DNA from: Paramacrobiotus metropolitanus | Taxonomy: Eukaryota; Tardigrada; Eutardigrada; Parachela; Macrobiotidae | Length of the DNA: 40,732 nucleotides | Reading direction: 5' to 3' | Assembly (NCBI RefSeq): GCF_019649055.1 | Contig: NW_026570567.1 | Location: 1-40,732, forward strand | Part shown: positions 19,487-29,180 of the stretch, piece after piece | How the letters are laid out: each line of letters starts with the position of its first letter | Position numbering within the stretch: the first letter of the stretch is position 1 | Position numbers and translations under genes: made by a program | Notes under the pieces: generated by a model | What the model saw: only the letters and a program-made list of their open reading frames with translations | Told to the model about the DNA's origin: nothing | Database searches by the model: none

Positions 19487-21337
19487 CTATCTACCACATA
19501 CAACGTCATGAAAATTGTTATTAAATTCTTCAGACCCGGCGACATAAACTTCCTCAACCGGATTTAATTTCCCCAAAAACGTAGAGGTAGCAAATCTCAT
19601 TGCTTTATCTGACATATTCATTACAGGAATACGTAAACACCCATTCTCATTGACATCAATTACACCGTCAAACAAAAGCAAATTTCCAAACCGTTTACCT
19701 TCATACTCAAAATTTTGCTCAACCAGACCATTTCTCACCAACTCAGCAATTTCAGATTCAGACTTGTTTATGCGTGCACGAATCACACCTTTAGACCGAG
19801 GTTTAATATCAACCGCAAATTGAGGAAAAACTTCCATAGTGCAAAAATCGATTGCCGGTTTATTCACTGCCGTTTCCTTTGCCGCATCTTTCACAAGTCG
19901 TGCCGTTTCATTGCTCATCATAGGTACTTCTTTGTTCAACTCAAATATAGGCTCATTCCGAAAAACAGACTCATTCCGAGGAACAGACCCATTCCGAAGA
20001 TTTCTCTTCTCAACATTCGACTGTCTAACGTTTTGCTTAACATTCGACTGAACAGGTGGAACTGACCACTTATCATCATCTGCCGGTGCTATTCCTGAAA
20101 ATGTCACTTTCTTACCGTTTTTCTTAGCCTTCGTCGGCTTATCACTTTTCTTATACGCCGCATCTACTCTATTCCGCTTAATCGGGTTCAACAGGCTATC
20201 TGGTAATGGATCACGTATTACTCCTGGTCTATTTACCTGAATCGGACCGTCAAAGTCCACTCGAGAAATAGCTCTCGCCATAGCACGCTGGTCTTCCGCT
20301 GAGACTGGTGCCTTACCAAGGTCAACATCAAAACTGCCTTCAGCCGGTACAAATTTTCCATCGACAAAATCTCCAGTTTCTCCTTGCAACACCGCGAATT
20401 TATTCGTGTATTTCGGATCAACCCAAGTCGCCACTTCATCTTTCGACAAATCTGACTGCAAGTACTCGTTACTTGCCGGATCTGGATGTCTCGGAGGACG
20501 TGTATCCCGATGCTCAGGATAACAGAACTTACAGTTAGACTCGACATGATCAATTTCAACTAACATATTCGGCCAATAGAATTTTTCAACCAAAAGGCGA
20601 TAAGTCGTAGTATCTTTCAGAATTTTCTCATGCTTAACTGCCGCATGTACTGTCAAAATCAATTTAACACGCCAATGATACGGTACAAAAATACGTGGTT
20701 TAGCGCCTCGCGCCTCATTCTTATGACATAAAACTCCATCGTAAATCGTAAACCAATAGATTTCTTCCTTAATGAAATTCGTATCTGCCTTATGAGGATT
20801 TAAGTACAAATGATACCAACACTTAGCGTCACCCTGCGCTCTCTGTTGTGCTCGCCAAAACGTGACCTTATTAAAATCCGCAAGACTTGGTTCCATCTCC
20901 CGCGTTTCCGGATCAAGTCTCGGTATCATCCAACGTTTCCAATCAGAATCAACTTTATACTGTGCACTTTTAACAGGTACTCTCTTACCGTTATTTTGTT
21001 CAACTGGGACTACATTCAATTTCTCACCCGCAATCGTTAAGGATTTACCGTTATTAACCGCTTTATCGCCATTAACCGCTGGCTGATTAATACCTTTCTC
21101 CATTAAATGCTGATTACGTTTAACCATATTCGAATCGGGAAAAGTACGTCGCTGCACAATACTCTTATTCTGTGAATTATTCTGAAGGGTTTGGGCGGGT
21201 GGGACCGCATAAGTACGCACATTCTCAACATTACCGCGCACATTCTCACGCATACTTTCACCCCCGCAAACTTGCTTAGCACTGCTATCGGCTGGGAAAG
21301 AATTACCCCGCAAACTTGCTGAGACACACCCCCGCAA
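19487..21337 (-). CDS. Polyprotein segment with extra H2C2 zinc domain
   Basis: Part of the polyprotein between retropepsin and RT. The first codon listed is not an ATG. The frame continues the 21103-21858 frame across a one-base loss at 21306-21310. At about 20700-20510 it has an integrase-type zinc-binding module: VHAAVKHEK, then KFYWPNMLVEID, then NCKFC. This is a second copy of the fold found in the true integrase. The C-terminal 130 residues (from FPQFAVDIKPRSKGVIRARI to STFLGKLNPVEE) look beta-rich, like the linker that precedes RT in some Gypsy polyproteins. A long Asn/Lys/Arg-rich stretch lies between. The combination is unusual. Confidence 0.75.
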   Translation of the reverse strand: MRGCVSASLRGNSFPADSSAKQVCGGESMRENVRGNVENVRTYAVPPAQTLQNNSQNKSIVQRRTFPDSNMVKRNQHLMEKGINQPAVNGDKAVNNGKSLTIAGEKLNVVPVEQNNGKRVPVKSAQYKVDSDWKRWMIPRLDPETREMEPSLADFNKVTFWRAQQRAQGDAKCWYHLYLNPHKADTNFIKEEIYWFTIYDGVLCHKNEARGAKPRIFVPYHWRVKLILTVHAAVKHEKILKDTTTYRLLVEKFYWPNMLVEIDHVESNCKFCYPEHRDTRPPRHPDPASNEYLQSDLSKDEVATWVDPKYTNKFAVLQGETGDFVDGKFVPAEGSFDVDLGKAPVSAEDQRAMARAISRVDFDGPIQVNRPGVIRDPLPDSLLNPIKRNRVDAAYKKSDKPTKAKKNGKKVTFSGIAPADDDKWSVPPVQSNVKQNVRQSNVEKRNLRNGSVPRNESVFRNEPIFELNKEVPMMSNETARLVKDAAKETAVNKPAIDFCTMEVFPQFAVDIKPRSKGVIRARINKSESEIAELVRNGLVEQNFEYEGKRFGNLLLFDGVIDVNENGCLRIPVMNMSDKAMRFATSTFLGKLNPVEEVYVAGSEEFNNNFHDVVCGR

Positions 21338-21858
21338 ACTTGCTGTTCACCTGAGTTCGTAATACTAAAAACTTCTTCCTCAAAAATTCTGTCATTATTT
21401 TGTCCGCGAAAGTTCGGATTACTCACGCTTACCGGTTCATCATTATGACCAAGTAATTTATTATATCGCTTACGAACATCCGCTAATTCTGAATCCCTTA
21501 CACTACGATTTACTGCCGTATCGTTCGTAACTTCTCTCTGCTGGGTGGTGGATTGAGATACACCCCCGCAAACTTGCTTACCGCCACCTGCTTGCTGATT
21601 ACTGTTCAACTGATTACGCGCAAAAGTTTTGTCTACTGACTGCGAAACTCCTGATGCTACTGGCTCAGTTGTCGACTGTGACTCCGAATTACTTACATCT
21701 GCATAACAGATCGAATCTGACACTCTCGGCCATTTTCTCACCGCATAATCCATCTCCATCTGACAAATATCGACTGGTGCACCGATGTACACGTTATGCG
21801 CTGTCTTATACGGAAGAAATTCTGCATACGGCGCGAAACCCAACATGTTCGCCTGCAT
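21103..21858 (-). CDS. Polyprotein segment after retropepsin (frame-broken)
   Basis: It is in frame with the Gag-PR segment that stops at 21874: a single TAG separates them and the next ATG is five codons on. The real coding part is 21858 to about 21310. Beyond that the frame runs on by chance while homologous sequence continues in the 21337 frame. The break coincides with a C4 run where the other copies of the same repeat have C5. Residues are Ser/Gln/Asn-rich with three QVCGG or QVCG motifs. No enzyme domain. Confidence 0.6.
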   Translation of the reverse strand: MQANMLGFAPYAEFLPYKTAHNVYIGAPVDICQMEMDYAVRKWPRVSDSICYADVSNSESQSTTEPVASGVSQSVDKTFARNQLNSNQQAGGGKQVCGGVSQSTTQQREVTNDTAVNRSVRDSELADVRKRYNKLLGHNDEPVSVSNPNFRGQNNDRIFEEEVFSITNSGEQQVCGGVSQQVCGVILSQPIAVLSKFAGVKVCVRMCAVMLRMCVLMRSHPPKPFRIIHRIRVLCSDVLFPIRIWLNVISI

Positions 21859-21873
21859 TAAAGCCGGAATCGA

Positions 21874-23532
21874 CTAACCATAATACGTATGCACTGGAGC
21901 TAACTCGACGAAGTTATGCTCTCTGACAATTTCATCCATGTCACAAGTCTTCCTTAACGCATTCTCATGAAGTTTCGCTAACGAATTCTGACGAATCATA
22001 CGCCAAGTCATAGAACTGAAGTCCAAGATGAAAGGCTTCGTGACGAAAAAGTCCATTCCCAAAATGATATGGTCGCGATCACAATTTGTGCTTACCAAAC
22101 ACGTATGTTCAAATGCCGTACCAAATTCGTGAATCGTAATTAAAGTCGACAACGGTTCAACTGCATGTTGACCGTTATACGCCGTATTTACCAACATACC
22201 CTTGACATGAGTTGGACATTGAAAAATGTACAAGTCTAACTTCTTGGCTAACCGAAAAGGAATTATCGAAATACTCGAACCTGTATCGATCATGACCTTA
22301 ACCTGCTTATAATTTACATCAATCGTACAATACCACGCCTGCGCGTCTAACGTCGGCTTATGAATTACCAATTCCGATGCTGGATACATTGACATATCGA
22401 TAACTTCCGTCGTATTACACTGCGCTGATTTCTTCTGCCATACATATTCAAATTCGATCACATTTACCTGCGCACCGTAACGTCGCAACATTTCCATCGT
22501 AGGCTCGATCAATCGAGGATACGCTAAAGGTCGCTGGCATGTTAACGCTGCATGCAAATCGTGACACTTATAGCAAATTTCCCTACCATTCGACAATCGC
22601 CACTTGTCTCTCTGAATTTGACTCTCATTAAACTGACCATTATTCTGCTGCTGATCATTTCGAATATCATTCGAAAAATTTCCGCCGTTATTTCCGAAAT
22701 TACTACCACCGTTACCGAAATTATTATTACCGTTAAAACGAGGACGGAAATTACCATTACCATTATTTCCATTAAAACCGCCGCGATTAAAATTATTACC
22801 ATTCTGAAATCTCGGTCTGAAATTATTCTGTCCGCGAAAATTATTTATAGGCGCCATTTGCCTAAAATTACCCTGATTCTGAAAATTCTGTGAATTCATC
22901 ATGTTCTGATTATTCTGCAAAGGCTGAAAATTTTGAACTGGCTGACCGCTATTTACCGGAGCCATCGCCATGCTACCTGGCTGTTGCGCTACCTGAACAA
23001 AAGACTGCTGATCTGAGATCTGCATTGGATTCGACATCTGAACTGGATTCGACATCTGCACTGGGGCATACACTGGTTGCTGTACTGAAGACAACACAGG
23101 CTGCTGCAACACTACCGGATTCTGATAAACTGGTGGAACCATCTGAACAGACTGACCACTCCAGTTACCGCCGTTACTATTTCCGAAATTACCATACTGA
23201 CGTGCATAATTACCACGCCCTGAATACTGACCACGGAAGGAATTACCTCTCGCTGAATAATTACCGCGACTTCCATAATTACCACGGCCACCTCTGAAAG
23301 TGCCGCTAAATCCGCTAGAACCATTGTTACCGCCTGCACTTACACGCTGAGCTTCAGGAGACTTTTTCTCACCACCGAGAATATTCTGCAGTTTTTCCAA
23401 CTCTCTTATGTGCTTAATCAATTCGTACGGATCAGTAATATTCATAATAAATAAATGCCTGTACCAATCTGGCTTATTAGTTTTCAAACCTTCGAGCAAA
23501 ATGCTGGTTTTCTCAATATCGCCTAATTCCAA
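21874..23532 (-). CDS. Gag C-terminus (RGG/Asn-rich), zinc knuckle and retropepsin
   Basis: Continues gag after a -1 offset at 23523-23532; the first codon is TTG. The N-terminal 55 residues finish the capsid-like helices (ITDPYELIKHIRELEKL). Residues about 75-300 are RG/Asn/Gln-rich low-complexity sequence with an 18-bp repeat (PVQMSN). A zinc-knuckle variant follows, CYKCHDLHAALTC (CX2CX3HX4C, one residue shorter than usual). The aspartic protease has VMIDTGSSISIIP and the flap-distal IILGMDFF. The frame ends at an in-frame TAG (21874), after which it is open again. Confidence 0.85.
   Translation of the reverse strand: MELGDIEKTSILLEGLKTNKPDWYRHLFIMNITDPYELIKHIRELEKLQNILGGEKKSPEAQRVSAGGNNGSSGFSGTFRGGRGNYGSRGNYSARGNSFRGQYSGRGNYARQYGNFGNSNGGNWSGQSVQMVPPVYQNPVVLQQPVLSSVQQPVYAPVQMSNPVQMSNPMQISDQQSFVQVAQQPGSMAMAPVNSGQPVQNFQPLQNNQNMMNSQNFQNQGNFRQMAPINNFRGQNNFRPRFQNGNNFNRGGFNGNNGNGNFRPRFNGNNNFGNGGSNFGNNGGNFSNDIRNDQQQNNGQFNESQIQRDKWRLSNGREICYKCHDLHAALTCQRPLAYPRLIEPTMEMLRRYGAQVNVIEFEYVWQKKSAQCNTTEVIDMSMYPASELVIHKPTLDAQAWYCTIDVNYKQVKVMIDTGSSISIIPFRLAKKLDLYIFQCPTHVKGMLVNTAYNGQHAVEPLSTLITIHEFGTAFEHTCLVSTNCDRDHIILGMDFFVTKPFILDFSSMTWRMIRQNSLAKLHENALRKTCDMDEIVREHNFVELAPVHTYYG
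23019..23063 (-). repeat. 18-bp tandem repeat in the Gag low-complexity region
   Basis: Units 23019-23036 and 23037-23054 differ at two bases, with a partial third unit to 23063. They encode PVQMSN hexapeptides. Confidence 0.85.
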
Positions 23533-26500
23533 GTCATTAAACTATCCGCATAGTTATCAACTGTATCTTCGTCTCGAAAAATTCTTGCCGTCATTTCCCT
23601 ACGTATATCTGCCGGAGACGTCGCAATATTAAAATGCTCAAGAATTTCTTTTTTATAAAAGTTTTCCCATTCACGATTCGGTTTATCGCGAAGTAAACCT
23701 TGAAACCATAATACTGCGTTACCTTTCAATGCACCGACAACTTGCCTGCACGTATCGTTGTCACTCCATCCGTTCGACAATCGACACTGATCAACCTGTG
23801 TGAGCCAGTGTTCAATCGAACCTGACTTCCGCTTAGAGCCCTGCACGAGCCGAGCCGCTCGGCTCGGCTCACGAGCGCTCGGCGCTCGCGAGCACTTCGA
23901 GCGAGCAGGCGTCGTTTTGCGAATTTGCAAACGAGCTGAGCAATAGAAAAAAAATTGCGAGCGAGCCGAGCGAGCGGGATGGTCAGGTGCGAGCGATCGC
24001 GAGCCTACAGGCTTACATTGTGCGAACTGGAGAAGTTTCTAGTACAAAATTATATTGACCGACCTGAAAAGGTCTTAAACGATTGTCACCTTCGCGCTTC
24101 GCGCGAAGTGATTTCCCAACTTTCCTAGACCGGTTGGGACTCAGGACTAACCTTTGATATTTTGTACTCGTAGATAACAAAACATTATTTGACGGGTTTA
24201 TGAATCAGTTGAATGCTTCCTGAGAAAGGTGCATTTTAATTTTTAGCATTCTATTATAATTATGTATTTATTTCAGGCTAAATTAAGAAAACTACATCCA
24301 GTTGAAAATTAGAGAAATGTATTAGCGAAAAATGAAAAACTGTAATGAAACGGACTACCAGTATGGAGATATAAGTGACTGTCTCTGAACATCCAATTAC
24401 ACTTACTGAGTCTTTGTGTTGGTGAAACGTTTGGTATAAGTAATTCGTGCAAAAAATTGATACGTAAATTACGTAAATTTTGCCGATCTCACGAGCGAGC
24501 CGATTTGCCAAAATAAAATTACGAGCGAGTTGAGCGGAAGCAAAGAAAAAATTGGAAAACGAGCGAGTTGAGCGAGCGGCGGTTTGGGAGCGAGCTGAGG
24601 AGCAAAAAGCAGAAACGAGCGAGTTGAGCAGCACTTTTGCTGCTCGTGCAGGGCTCTACTGAGTTCCGCTTACCTTCGTACGGTTGCAACTTCATCACAT
24701 TACTCGGCTTACTGGAATTTGCGTTCTTCATCGCCTCCGCCATAATTTTAATCACACTAAGCCAATCTGGATTCGTATTCTGCTGTGCAGCGAAACCACC
24801 TACCGGCGCTGCATTCACGTCTTCCATATCAACATTACCGTCATCATCGATACCGCCATTTACCGGTATTTCAGCATTAATTAAGGGGACATGCCCTACA
24901 TTAACCGCCTGCGTATGTCGCCTATCTTGCGACTGATGCCTAACACGAGACGCTGCCGATCGAGGCTGATCTGATCTCGGTTCCAATAACTGACCACTGT
25001 CATTACGTGATACTGAGGGAACTCGGAGAGAGTTTTCACCCCCGCAAACTTGATTGCTGCTGCTACCTACTGGGACAAAATTACCTGCGTGAAACTGACT
25101 GCTTCCGCTACCGTAATTACTCACATTCGCGTTACTGCTCATTGGTACAAAACCCTGCGACTGACCTGACGTATGCGAAATATTACTGTAAGCCGGTGGC
25201 TGATTAAAAGCCAAATTACCCGTACCTACGCGAACTTCTGGTTCAAAATTCCATTCTCTTTCGTGTGAAATCTGATTACCTTTCAATTCTTCTGCTTCAA
25301 CTCTTAACTTTTCCATACGCTGCATTAAGTCAAGAATTTCGGAATCTTTACCGTCAATTCTGACACCAACTGAATGGATTAATTTCTCTTTCTCCTCAAG
25401 CGTTGCCTTAAGCTTACGTTCCCTACTCAAAGCTGATTTCAAATCTTTTTCCGCAACAATTTTCGCATTATATTCCAGTTTACAATTGACTTTCAACTGT
25501 TCAATTTCCAAAAGCAATTTCTTCTCATTTTCTTTGAAGATAGCTAAAGCCTGCAAATTACTCGAACCAAGCGATTTTGACGCTTCTGCCTTAACTTTCT
25601 GCAAATGTTCATTTACTGACCGCAACTGAGCACTGAGCTCCTGATTTTCCAAAATTAATTTCGACGACTGAGAATCTTCCTCCTCAAGATCGCGAATACG
25701 TTTTTCATTCACCTGACACTTACTCGAAAGTGCACGAACATTTTTCTCATGTTCTGCATTACTTGCCTGAACTGTCAATAACTGCTGCCTTAAGGCCGAA
25801 ATATCACCGTGCAGTTTATTTTTCAATTTATCATCTTTACTCAAAATTTCGTTCAACCGATTAATTTCGTCGCTATTTTGCAATTGCCTAAGACACAATG
25901 CAACATAATTTTTCGTACACCGAATCATAGTACCTAATGAATCACGAGTGACTGCTAATGCCTCTTGCTCCGATTTAGAAGCTTTCAACTTAGCGTCAAC
26001 CTCACTTACTTCTTGCGCAAATTCCTGATTTAAAGGATTAAAATCATTTTCGAAAATGAAATGCCGCAGATCTGACTGTAGTGGATGCAAAAGATTATTC
26101 ACACTTTCATCAAACGGAATATCTTCATCCAACAATGACTTTTCACCATTAAATGCCGTATTATTTTCATCGTCTGAATTTTCAGAAAAAAAAGTTCCTT
26201 CTCTCATCGTAATATTACCAAAAAGATTACTGCCAACCGCATTATTATTCTGATCATTGTTCATAGCAACCGCGCGTTCATCGCTAACTTGAGCCGCTGC
26301 ACTACGTTCTCTCGCCCCATTGGACGGAGTTACAAAATTCCCTACCGCTGCTGAATTCGAATTTTCAACTGTATTTCCAACTGCTTCTGTATTTAACGAC
26401 TGCCCTACTGAATGTGGATTTACCAGTTGCGACATCACCGATCTCCTCGGATCCACCACTTGATCTGGATTTACCACTGACGGAGTTACCTGTTTCCCAG

Positions 26501-27098
26501 GATAAACCGTCTCGCCTGACTGACTTGAAATTAACTGCATACTGGACAGAGTCATGCCATTTTTCTGTGCACTCGAAGCCGAACTATCTTCCAAGTCCAA
26601 CAACGACTCACTTACCGCATTCCCAGAATTCTCAATAATTACCAAGGCGTTTAACGGCCCATCTGACATAACTATGGTATCCCGAGATTTCTTACCCGTA
26701 CCTGACTCCTTTCTTTGCTGAACTTCTGCCTCGTACGCAGCAACATTCAAAGTCGCCCATTCTTTTGCTGCTTTAAAATCTGCTTCTGACATATTTAAGT
26801 AAGCTGACGGGATAGACCGTTCGTGCGAGAACCAAGTGCTATAGTAACTCGGAGCTCTTACCAACGTTGAATTTTTATCTTCCCAGTCAACCCATTGTTG
26901 ACTGCAGTACGCGCTCTTTTTCTCCGGAGGTTCTAACCCTACTGCCCTATACATTAAGCCAAGGGGAACTTTCTTCGGAAACTGAAAACGAGTGTCAAAC
27001 CCGCTTTCAACCGCTTTCGACTGCAATCTATCTGATTCGACTTTTCTCAATGGCCAAAAGCCATCTCGTTTCACAGTTAATTCTGCTAATTCCGACAT
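23523..27098 (-). CDS. Gag with long coiled coil, split by a transposon
   Basis: Structural protein of the retroelement. It starts at ATG 27098 (AACAAAATGTCG; the frame upstream has only a TTG). The N-terminal 130 residues are Trp/Tyr-rich, followed by Ser/Asn-rich sequence. Residues about 365-600 form a very long heptad coiled coil (e.g. RLNEILSKDDKLKNKLHGD, NEKRIRDLEEED). A second Asn/Gln-rich stretch follows. The Retrotrans_gag-like block is at 23811-23523 (EHWLTQVDQC, AVLWFQGLL, WENFYKKEILEHFN). Between them sits the insertion 23834-24658. Insertion plus duplicated target is 837 bp, a multiple of three, so the two parts are in one frame. A strong donor-like GTAAGG lies just upstream at 27132-27127. 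Confidence 0.8.
23834..24658. mobile_element. 825-bp non-autonomous TIR element inside gag
   Basis: It is bounded by 17-bp inverted repeats TAGAGCCCTGCACGAGC and complement. The flanks CTGACTTCCGCT (23822-23833) and CTGAGTTCCGCT (24659-24670) match 11 of 12, consistent with a target duplication. An exact 8-bp reading, AAGCGGAA on the minus strand, would fit hAT with six extra terminal bases. The interior has many GAGCGAG/GAGTTGAGC words, GC-rich palindromes near the left end (gagccgagccgctcggctcg) and a TTCGCGC-GCGCGAA hairpin near 24095. It contains no transposase. Confidence 0.8.
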
Positions 27099-27131
27099 TT
27101 TGTTTGCAATGCAACCGCGACTAAACCTTAC

Positions 27132-28117
27132 CAATTAACTGGATTCGGATAGTGAAGGTTACACTGTTCCCGTTGATTGACGAATCAACCAACTCGTATG
27201 ACCCACGGCTCTTGACAGAAATACACGTACGCTACTCAAAGCTGTGACTCCTGACAACACCGTTTCGTTAGGACGACGCTAACTCAATACCAACCTCCGC
27301 GGTACCGAAACAACACGTCCAAGAATCTCGTTGTTACAGCACGCACTCAAGCATGCGTAAATAACTCGTATTTATCCCGTTGCTACTACACGCACTCAAG
27401 CGTATGTAAGCGACTCGTATTTACAGCTGACCTTTAAGGTTTCAACTGCTAATCGTATTTATCCGCTAGTTACAACACTGTGACTGATTTCCAGTTAACA
27501 GTGACACTGCGTTACACAACAAGAGACAGCTATATCTGCTCTGTTGATTACCGAAAATTTTCAAAAATCGTAGTACAATGGCTACTCCGCTAACTCGGAT
27601 ACGCCATATTTATCACAATTCAACATTTTTACAAAGATTCAATATTAAAGAACGGCTAAAAATAGGTTGCGAATATTCGCACGTTTGACTTACAGTTTCC
27701 GATCAGCTAATTCTGCTGGTTCTGCCGTTCAAATTCACGTAGTCTTTCTGGCTTGCCCGGTTCAGAAAATAAAATGAAAGGAAATTTTGACCTCGAATGG
27801 TCTTACGGTGCTTTTTCAATAATAGACACGTAAAGTGCCGCATACACGAACAGTTTTCAAGTGCCTATACTGTTCTCAGTCCGTATTGTCACCCAAAATA
27901 TATATCGCTAAGTGCGAATCAATCTATACATCAATCAAACCGGGGGACTCGGTTACCCTAGGTCAGTACTGGAACGCAGACCTCCTGCACCACACTAGTG
28001 GCTCCTAACGGACTTAATTAATGTGGGCTCTCTCGAGTTGACCACCAACCATCCTGCACCATCAATTTAATTGTACTATCAAATTAAATTAAACTTTCTG
28101 CTCCATCGGGAAAGTTT
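27132..28117 (-). other. Retroelement leader between primer site and gag
   Basis: About 1 kb without a convincing gene. It contains a 49-bp tandem duplication (27331-27379 and 27380-27428, about three quarters identical, core acgcactcaagc and actcgtattta), with a partial third trace at 27450-27470. Long leaders often carry packaging and splice signals. The GTAAGG just before gag (27132-27127) is a plausible splice donor. None of this is proven. Confidence 0.45.
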
Positions 28118-28135
28118 GAACCACGGTGGGCGCCA
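28118..28135 (-). promoter_or_regulatory. Primer-binding site, tRNA-Lys-like
   Basis: The minus strand reads TGGCGCCCACCGTGGTTC directly after the LTR's terminal CA. The complement ends CCACGGTGGGCGCCA, close to the animal tRNA-Lys(CTT) 3' end as I recall it (two differences in the last 15). Confidence 0.7.
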
Positions 28136-29088
28136 TGTCGTGCAATACGGAATACGTAGAATAAAAATATAGGGTTTGCGGTGGAGATATGCACTTCCCA
28201 GACCACGACCAGTCGGAGGAATAGAGCGACTCTTAATCTCAACTTCTTATGTAATTCATGGAGCGAAAGGTTAAGGATGTTGATGTACAAGTATGAGATG
28301 ATATGCAAGGATGAGAAGAGGATCCGGAACTCGAAAGCCTGCTGAAAGAGAAGACACGAAAGGAAACACAAGGGATGCGTGAAGTTATACGTTACCTGTC
28401 CGACGCTAGATGGTAGCCGAAGCGTATGAGTATGACAAATCCATCAACCTGGCGCTACAGGGCATGAAGATCGAAGGGACCGAAAGGTCACGGCAAACAA
28501 GTGGGATCAAGTGAGTAGCCTGTTACGTCACGAGACTATCCGAAGATGATAATGCACGTCGACGAAGTAGAGGAATGACCCCTGACAATAGGTGAAAGGT
28601 CACCCAGAGGTCAGTTTGAACAGCCTCACTTGGAAAGAGAAGACCAGAGCAAAAGCCTGAAGTTAATCAGATCGAGTAACAAGACTCTACTTTTGTTGGG
28701 ATTATAACTCTTGACATTACAATGGGCGACGAGCGCCTTATATAGCCCTGGGCACCGCAAGTGCTGGCTCTTCGTACGCGCAGGTACGGGTCTGAGAACA
28801 ATAGGGATTTAGAATCTAACCAATACACCGCTGCATCTTTACACGTGGACTAATGAGAACAAGAGGTCAGCTAGTACACTAGAACAATAGGTTGAGCTCG
28901 TTGACCGAAGCGCGGTCAAGTCGAAATGGCAAGTCGCGGTCAAAGTTCTCTGCTGGGGATTTCTGAGAAGTCGGAGTAGAGACTCGGGGTCATGACTCGC
29001 GTAGAAGTTGTAGTAAAGCCTAAGCCTTAGTAGTAGGGGTAGAAGTAGTAGAGTAGTACCGATGTGTACTAAGGGACGCCAGTACACG
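28136..29088 (-). repeat. Probable 5' LTR of the large Ty3/Gypsy element
   Basis: The inner edge is well placed: a terminal CA followed at once by the primer-binding site. The outer edge (TGTACTGG, 29088) is only a guess from a TG start where the sequence changes character. It contains a TATA box on the minus strand. No matching second LTR was found in the window, so identity cannot be tested. Confidence 0.5.
28737..28745 (-). promoter_or_regulatory. TATA box in the LTR
   Basis: TATATAAGG on the minus strand in a GC-richer context, correctly oriented to transcribe gag and pol, with a start expected near 28710. Confidence 0.6.
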
Positions 29089-29180
29089 TCAACTTCTACC
29101 ATATCAGCGTAAACAGAGGCCGAAAACATGCAAAGAATTAAAAAAAATAGATAGCCAAATTGCCGTCTGATTTCTTCCAT
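29089..29180 (-). CDS. Signal-peptide fragment next to the LTR
   Basis: From ATG 29180 the frame begins MEEIRRQFGY, then a hydrophobic core LFFLILCMFSASVYA, then DMVEVD: a textbook secretory signal with a cleavage site after VYA. The frame then enters the LTR. It may be the first exon of a host secreted protein broken by the retroelement, or chance. Confidence 0.35.

Larger units (their letters stand above)
21261..25055 (-). repeat. Five copies of a 15-16-bp cccccgcaaacttg repeat
   Basis: Copies are at 21261-21276, 21306-21320 (one C short), 21329-21344, 21563-21578 and 25040-25055. On the minus strand they encode QVCGG in the polyprotein frame. Identity extends over codon third positions, so it is a DNA-level repeat and not only a peptide motif. 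Confidence 0.8.

Noticed and set aside
19456-19493. A 38-nt GT...AG intron joining the pre-RT frame to RT
   Set aside because: Too short for the spliceosome of this genome by the other introns; restart or frameshift is as good an explanation.
23518-23545. Programmed -1 frameshift at the gag/protease border
   Set aside because: The offset is -1, but no X XXY YYZ slippery heptamer is present in the overlap; a one-base indel is as likely.
24278-24634. 118-codon open frame inside the 825-bp TIR element
   Set aside because: No transposase-like feature; composition of the repeat words.
23834-24658. CRISPR-like array from the repeated GAGCGAG words
   Set aside because: Irregular spacing, inverted termini and a target duplication; it is a transposon in a eukaryotic genome.
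28084-28371. 95-codon minus-strand frame over the LTR edge
   Set aside because: Spans the LTR/primer-site junction; no domain, likely chance.
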